Source: Amyloporia xantha
Taxonomy: Eukaryota; Basidiomycota; Agaricomycetes; Polyporales; Adustoporiaceae
Length of the DNA: 64,000 bases
Direction of reading: 5' to 3'
NCBI GenBank assembly: GCA_036971615.1
Contig: JAYKKR010000003.1
Span: 2,232,001 to 2,296,000 of the forward strand
In this document: positions 57,951 to 64,000 of the stretch, one piece after another
Layout of the letters: each line of letters starts with the position of its first letter
Numbering within the stretch: the first letter of the stretch is position 1
Notes under the pieces: model-generated
Told to the model about the DNA's origin: nothing
What the model saw: only the letters and a program-made list of their open reading frames with translations
The model's database searches: none
Made by a program: the position numbers and the translations under genes

Positions 57951-59122
57951 GCTGCCATCGCGTCGCTCCTACAGCGGGCGGGCGTCTTCCCCACGCTAGG
58001 CCACATCGGGAGCACGTCACGCCTGACTTCAGATCGGCGATTGGCGCCAGCTGCTCCGCGTCTGCGACTGCTGCTCATTCTAGGTTTCTCTTTCTTTTTT
58101 TCCTGGAATCCTCGTCTGCAGCCAAGTTCCAAGCATCTGTTGCATATGCCGATAGCTTTGCAACGCTTACGAGCCTCGGCTCCACAAACTCAACGTTAAG
58201 CGTTTGCCATGGAGGGACCCGGACCCGCCCCGCTGATCGGGGCAGGTTAACATTACACGACGCACTCTAATTCGCGGCTCTCAGCTTCATTACGTAGTGT
58301 TCGGTCTGCAAATGTCAATGTCTGGTCTTCACTACCATTATGTCATGCCAACACAGATGTAGTCTGATTCTTCTGGCAGTGCTACTCTCCAGGAGGAATT
58401 GTTTTATCTTACTGGTCTCAGTCGATCTGTCACGCCCAGGTTCTGGTTACAACCGAGAGCCATGCCTTTCCTTGTTGTACATAAGACTTCCATCGACTGC
58501 GAAGTGGACAACTTTGCGGCACGATCCACTGGTACTTTTTTATGTGCGATTGTTTTGCTGTGGCCTCTATGTACTGCATATGGCGGTACATAGCCCCATG
58601 TCCACTCTCATGCGCTTACAGACTGTAGCAGGACCACATATGTCTGATAAGCCACTACAGTGTAGTCTCAAATCTTTGGTATTTTGGAACCATGTCAGTG
58701 ACGGCGTGCCGTGCGGCGTCCCATGGAAGGCCCAGGAAGCGGTATTCCGAAGCTCATCGACAGATGACCGGCCTTCTATCAGTGTATTGTGGAGAGTCTA
58801 TACGCCCTGCACTCGCAATCGTAGTGGTGTGTCTCGTCACCTTACTCGGATGTGCCGTCAGGTGAACGATGGCGAGAGTCGTATAGAGCCTCGAAGATGA
58901 GACGGATAAATCCCTCCTGTCTGACTCAGCTAATTTGCCAACAATTAGCCTTCTATAGGTCCTTGTGTCCGCTCTTTCGTCGCCCGATGATCATATGAGC
59001 TCCAGGATGAGTCTTCCATGCAAGCAGGGTGCTATCATGTGTCCTCAGTCTATATAATCCTCCACCGACTTCCACTCACTGGTAAGATTTGCCTCGTTCG
59101 TCTTACCGAGCATTCGTCTGCG
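57951..59122. promoter_or_regulatory. Flank D, third copy
   Basis: Collinear with the other D copies. The palindrome is at 58,228-58,242, and the open frame 58,340-58,900 carries a 15-bp insertion at 58,478-58,492. A TATA-like word lies near 59,052. Confidence 0.45.
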
Positions 59123-59333
59123 ATGGACGTCTCTGAGGAGAAGGTGCTCCCCGCGGATGTTTCGCAGCTCTCGTACGAAACGGAGCCATCGAGGGCCGGC
59201 GCGTCTTGCGCAAGTTGGACTGGCGCCTGCTTCCGTTCGTGTCGGTTCTGTACCATCTCGCATTGAGAGCATTCCTATTGTGCTCAGGCGTGCAAAGTAC
59301 TTGCTCGAAGCTCACAGAGACACGGACTAATGA
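59123..59333 (+). pseudogene. MFS transporter exon-1 fragment (in flank D, copy 5)
   Basis: As at 49,183-49,394, with one A fewer in the run near 59,176-59,180, which also breaks the reading frame after QLSYE. Not functional. Confidence 0.75.
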
Positions 59334-62300
59334 CTGTACTGACGGCTGAATCGAAGTCCGCTGGATGTTCTGTCCGTCAAGAAATCGAAAGTTGCCGTTC
59401 CCCCTTGTTCCCCCTCCCCACGCAACCGCCCCTTCCCTTCCCCGAACATCTGCTCCCCTCCCCTCCTCCCTGTAAATCTACCCCCTTCACCCCCCTCCCC
59501 TTGTTTCCTTGCAAACGGCCCTCTCGTTCGTCGCCGTCTCTTCCCTCTGCGCGCACTCTCTCACGGTGTGCAAACATCAACGGCCCAGCCTTCTCGAGGT
59601 GCACAGTCTGTCTGTTTCCTAACAGCTTCGATTCAGATCCCTGCAATCTGCTGTGACAGCTCTCATTAGAACAATGAAGCACCGAATACAGTGCCCGTCA
59701 GCTCACCGTCTTCCTCCGCTGTTCACACAAACGCACACAGCGCGTCGTCCAAACACCCGATCTCGCAAGTATAGACAACGGTGCCCACTCTCCATTCTCC
59801 TCCGTCCACCGAACATCACAATTTACCCATTTCGGGCTTTGCAGCAATCCTGCGCGCGGCCTTCCATTGTGACGGCTTATACAGATTGAGTCGGCCTCCC
59901 GCCCGCCGTCCGCTCCCTGCTGTAACTGTGATCCCGAGCTGCGAAATCCGTCTACGCGAATGGATGTGGACAGCGCGAGCATTTCGCAGGGGGCTGGCGA
60001 CGGAGAGACCTCTGCGATGCGAAATTCCACCAGTCAGCTCACTCAGGGTATCAGACAACAGCAACATACCTCAAATCATTTTCCCGACCGACACTGTGCA
60101 AGCCCCAACCCAGGGCGCAGATCCTACACCACGCACCCTCAGTATTTGTAAAAATCGAATGTGATGCCTCTCACCGTTCTCAATACTTGCGTAAGTACCT
60201 GTCCCGCGCCGTCCACTGCACACATTTGTCCGTCTGTTCCGTCTAGTCCGGCACAGACACGAGGCAAGGTAATGTCGTCCGTTGCGATGCACGCCCTGTA
60301 GACAGAACCCATGCACTGACGAAAAAAAGAATGGTCAGTTTCCCAAATGAGAGTGCATGGATCAAGGCACTTGCCTCATCATGTCTTGCGCTCATGCAAC
60401 GCCATGCTTCCCGTCCGGACGCGGATCCGAGTGTCGGTCATCCGTCCACTTCGTTGATTCCTATGCGAGGTCGGTGAACCTGTCGGACAGTCTTCGCTGA
60501 CTGTGCTAGTAACCAGCCTGTGATCGTGGTACAGGCCGTACGTCCACCGTCCTGTACTTGCGGTCTGAGACCGTAGGGCTGATCGTCCACATCGACGAAA
60601 TGCGGGGAGCGCGCCTGTCGTTCTCCTGAACAATGGACTGTATCGCATGCTGTCCAGCTCGATCGAGACTGTCCGGTCGCTGAATGGGGGACTCTGACGA
60701 TGTGCGCAGTCTCATATGCATGATGTAAACACCACGAGGTCATCCTACGCTCCGAGTCAGCTCAGAGTCAGAGCAAATGAACATCAATAAAGACATACCT
60801 CCCTGCCTATCCAGGTCTGTGTGCGTCCATTCGATGAGCCACATGAATCTAAACTCGAAGTGAGTCCGGAAATCCTCAAGGAAACTCAAAAACACAGTAC
60901 CTGCAACTTTGATCTCCGCCGTTCACAACTGACTGAAACTCTCATGAGACTAAACGATCTGCATACCCGTGACTGACAGGCCGAGGAGACTGGTCAAGCT
61001 AGGGTGGCGTCCGGTACAGCACTGCCCATAAGTTGGATGCCATGTCCGAGTTGCACCATCTACGAATCGTCCGGTGTGAGTCGTTCAGGGGACGGTGCTT
61101 TGCTCAGAAACTGTCCATTCTGCTTGATCGTCCATTAGGTCACGGCGTGCCAGCAAAGGACTCGGAAGCTGCTCGCGCCCGGCTTCTGATGCATATTGGG
61201 AGAACTGGCGTAGGTGCTGTCTATGAATAGAGTCGAGACTGAGACACATGCGACGCGTCCACTGTCCAATCAGAACACGATCACGTGTAACCAAGCTTCT
61301 GCTTACCTTGAGCAATCACCGAGACTGGCTGGCTTCTCGCAGCGCATCCGTGCACATTTCAATCCTCACTGATTTATCACCTCAAGCTACAACAAGAGGC
61401 TATGGTCAGCTCAAGTTGCAAGAGGGGCATGACAGTCACTTACTAAATCTTGCTATCCCTGCATCGGAGTACCATGCATAGATCCTAGTACTAAGGAAGA
61501 AGCAACAATAATAATACTACAGTGTACGAGCATAATGGCGGACAGCAGGATAGGGGGGCACGGGCTGGATCGTGTTGCAGGTAAGTGGTCTTATGTATAT
61601 CAAATTGGCGGAGAGAGAGCTCAGATCTTTTCACCTGTCTGATGCTCGGCGGCCCAGGCCTACGGGCTAGCCACCGCTATGCACAAAGCATCCAGTGAGC
61701 CGACGGTAACCACTGATGAAATTAGATTTTTGAATTTACTGTGTGAATTTTGCAACCGCCGACAAGCCATCAACCAATTCCCAGGCTGCATTTACGTTGA
61801 TCTCAGCTTGGCATCCAGCACTTTTTTGCCGAAATTGATGTTTCACCTCATAATAGCAAATTCATAATCAACACGTGTTTCTGTTGCACTTGAGATTTCA
61901 CATAGATCGGAAATTCCGCTGATAAGATTCTTGAAGGTTATCAGGAGTCAGGAGCATGCTGCGTGCATTGTGCAACAGTATTGTTCCATTGCACACAGCC
62001 ATATTAGAATTTTGTTGCTGTATTTGGCACTGATATGCGCAAGTCACTGCTAATGTACACTGTGGACCGGGAAAAGTGTACTGAGCAAAGCCAAGATCTC
62101 CGAGTCATACTACATAGTCGACTGAGCTATCGGCTGCCGGGCATGTCCAAATTCCACTGAGCAATGCAAGTGGTATTGACAGTCAGGTTGTAGACAGGAG
62201 CAGGATGCCAGAAGGAACATGCTGCTGAGGCAGTAGTCGCAGTGAGAGTATTGAAGAACAATATTCATGAACTCGGAGGAGTAGGCCAAGTTTGCGCGAG

Positions 62301-64000
62301 AGCGATCAGCGTGATCTTGATCGGATACCTATCCTGACTTCAGCCACAGCAGACTCGGAAGGCCTCCGAGCTCGTCTGCTTTCTCCTCTGAGCACGGTGT
62401 TTCTTCGCAATCTGTGCAGCAATATGTCGATAATATGTTCTTGTACTGATTCATCTCGGCTGTGAAGTTAACTACTGCCCATCCAGCCTGAGGTGATTGT
62501 GACCGGCGATTCATTTCTCTTTACTCGAAGTTGCGCCGACTCGGACATGCACATCTCAAAGCCCGGACCAATTACTAAGTGTATGATCATGCCCTGCCTT
62601 AGATCGTCTTAGATCTCGCTTTCACCTGCGTTCTTCCTGGTTTTGCTCATCGCAACATTTGGAAGAAGCGAAGGATATTTCTGTCTTCAAGTTGATGCGA
62701 GATATTTCACATAGGCAGCGTTCGGCATCTTTTGCCAGAGTCTCGCGGACCAATGAAGGCGCATGCAAACCCCTCCGAAGCCCGGGGGCTGGGCCGTTTC
62801 GTGCGTTAGGTATCCTCGGAGATGTACGAGGGGAGTGCACATAAATATCTATACAAAGTGTATGTATTCCGTCGCAAACTCTATCGTTTGCCATTGCATT
62901 GACTGGCTTTGATACTCCTACAGACTTTGAATACCACAGTAGACGACTTAGTAATATACGATTCAAACTGACGAAGACGCATCAGTAATCGAACACAACG
63001 TTGTAGTAAGGATTCGCAGTGTCTGAACTTGCGAGGAATGCAGCACCGAGAGAAGAACGCGCAAGAGAAGCACTAGTAGCTACGCTTAGTCCGTCTGCTT
63101 TGCGGTCAGCGCTCGATCGTCATGTCGATGGCTCTTCCGTGTTTCGATCGTTGGTACGTACTCCTCCGAATCTCCAGGCTTCCGATAGCCGCTGTCTGTC
63201 CTCTCGGACGTACGGATCGTTCTCCGTTCCGATGGGAATGGCTGGCTCGGGCTTCGGTTTGGAAGGTTCTTATGAACTCGGTAGTCCGTCCTGTCAGTGG
63301 TGACGGCAGCAGAAGCTTTCAAGTCCGTCACAGGTAGGCAGGTACGTTCGTTCACATGCTTGAACGAGGTTGTTTCTCATTTCTGTCCGGTAGCTCATTC
63401 ATACAGTGGGCTGCTGTCTGTATCACATCTTATTTTGCTGACCAGACCACTGTGAGGACGACACCAATCGTCTCCGTAGCTTGCAAGCTGTCGGACAACC
63501 TTGAAAGCAAATGTTCGGCGGACCGCGGACACGCATATTTCGCGTAAGGATTCTCGGCATGTGCTGGCGAGTGCTGGGCAGGCGTTGCGTAAGGCGGCGT
63601 ATCGCTTGGATGCTACCATTACGACGCCCGCCCCGTCGTAAGAATGTTCGCCCGTTTACGAACTTAGTGCATCAAATACCGTACATGTTGGCAGCGCGGT
63701 ATGCCGTCCACTGATGTAATTACGCAGGTTGTGGGCCGGACAGATTGGGCGACGACATGCGCGCGGCCCTCCCATTGGAGTCGGAACTTGAAGTAGAGGA
63801 ACACGGAACGGGAAACACGTTCACCGTATCCGAAATGGTAAGCTCTACACCTCCGGTTCGGTCTTGCAAATGCTGACCAGCGCTGCTCCCCTATGGAACG
63901 TAGGACCTGCACCGCTGCATTCCTATGTGCTCTGTGTGCAGCGCGAGAATGAGCATATTCCGTTATGTTGTCCTCCTGACTGTCCTCCTTCCCAGAAGAC
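59334..64000. other. Spacer S5, partial: no recognisable gene
   Basis: Nearly identical to spacer S4; differences are mostly run-length changes, such as the G-runs near 61,087 and 62,831. No gene recognised. Confidence 0.5.

Larger units (their letters stand above)
57951..64000. repeat. Second-family tandem unit, cut by the window end
   Basis: Begins a further unit (flank D, MFS fragment, spacer S5). The spacer copy runs to the last base with near identity to 49,395-54,060, so the array very probably continues beyond the window. Confidence 0.8.

Overview
This window comes from a filamentous basidiomycete, most likely an Agaricomycete. The evidence is eukaryotic gene structure (many 50-70 nt GT-AG introns and very short exons), a DUF6534-type seven-TM protein typical of mushroom-forming fungi, and fungal SEC13, MET22/HAL2, anion:cation MFS and CE8 pectin esterase genes. 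I see no bacterial operons, rRNA or CRISPR arrays.

Layout. Positions 1-25,660 hold a tandem array in which a minus-strand GH105-like six-hairpin glycosidase gene recurs about every 9.9 kb (starts at 4437, 14331 and 24220). The copies are separated by about 7 kb of spacer with almost no recognisable coding content. The array ends in a plus-strand anion:cation MFS transporter pseudogene (25,499-26,890), which runs into a GC-rich, inverted-repeat-bearing block (about 26,890-27,800). Positions 28,485-42,746 are a single-copy island: SEC13 (-), a DUF6534 seven-TM protein (-), MET22/HAL2 (+), an apparently intact MFS transporter (-) and a secreted pectin methylesterase (+). Positions 43,097-64,000 return to the repeat family: GH105 copy 4, a spacer, the divergent copy 5, and another spacer running off the window end, so the array probably continues.

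The array is mosaic. Left (3' gene) flank A is found on copies 1 and 4, and flank X on copies 2, 3 and 5. Right (5' gene) flank P is found on copies 1 and 2, and flank D (with MFS exon 1) on copies 3, 4 and 5. Flank A adds a 139-aa hypothetical gene and gives GH105 a Ser/Thr-rich linker plus a hydrophobic, GPI-like tail. Flank X truncates the protein before that tail. This combination of ends suggests repeated unequal exchange.

Functionally, GH105 (removal of unsaturated uronic acid from pectin-lyase products), the CE8 pectin esterase and two sugar-acid/anion-type MFS transporters suggest a pectin-utilisation neighbourhood. Every GH105 copy carries at least one lesion. Copies 1-4 each have a single-base indel, in two copies a shortened G-run, and copy 5 lacks exon 2. 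Many between-copy differences are homopolymer-length changes, so some lesions could be consensus errors and should be checked before these genes are called dead.

Mobile DNA: a 363-bp MITE at 47,655-48,017 with 35-bp inverted repeats, a 3-bp target duplication and intact empty sites in the paralogous copies; and a roughly 595-bp terminal-inverted-repeat element inside GH105 intron 1 that was copied with the array.
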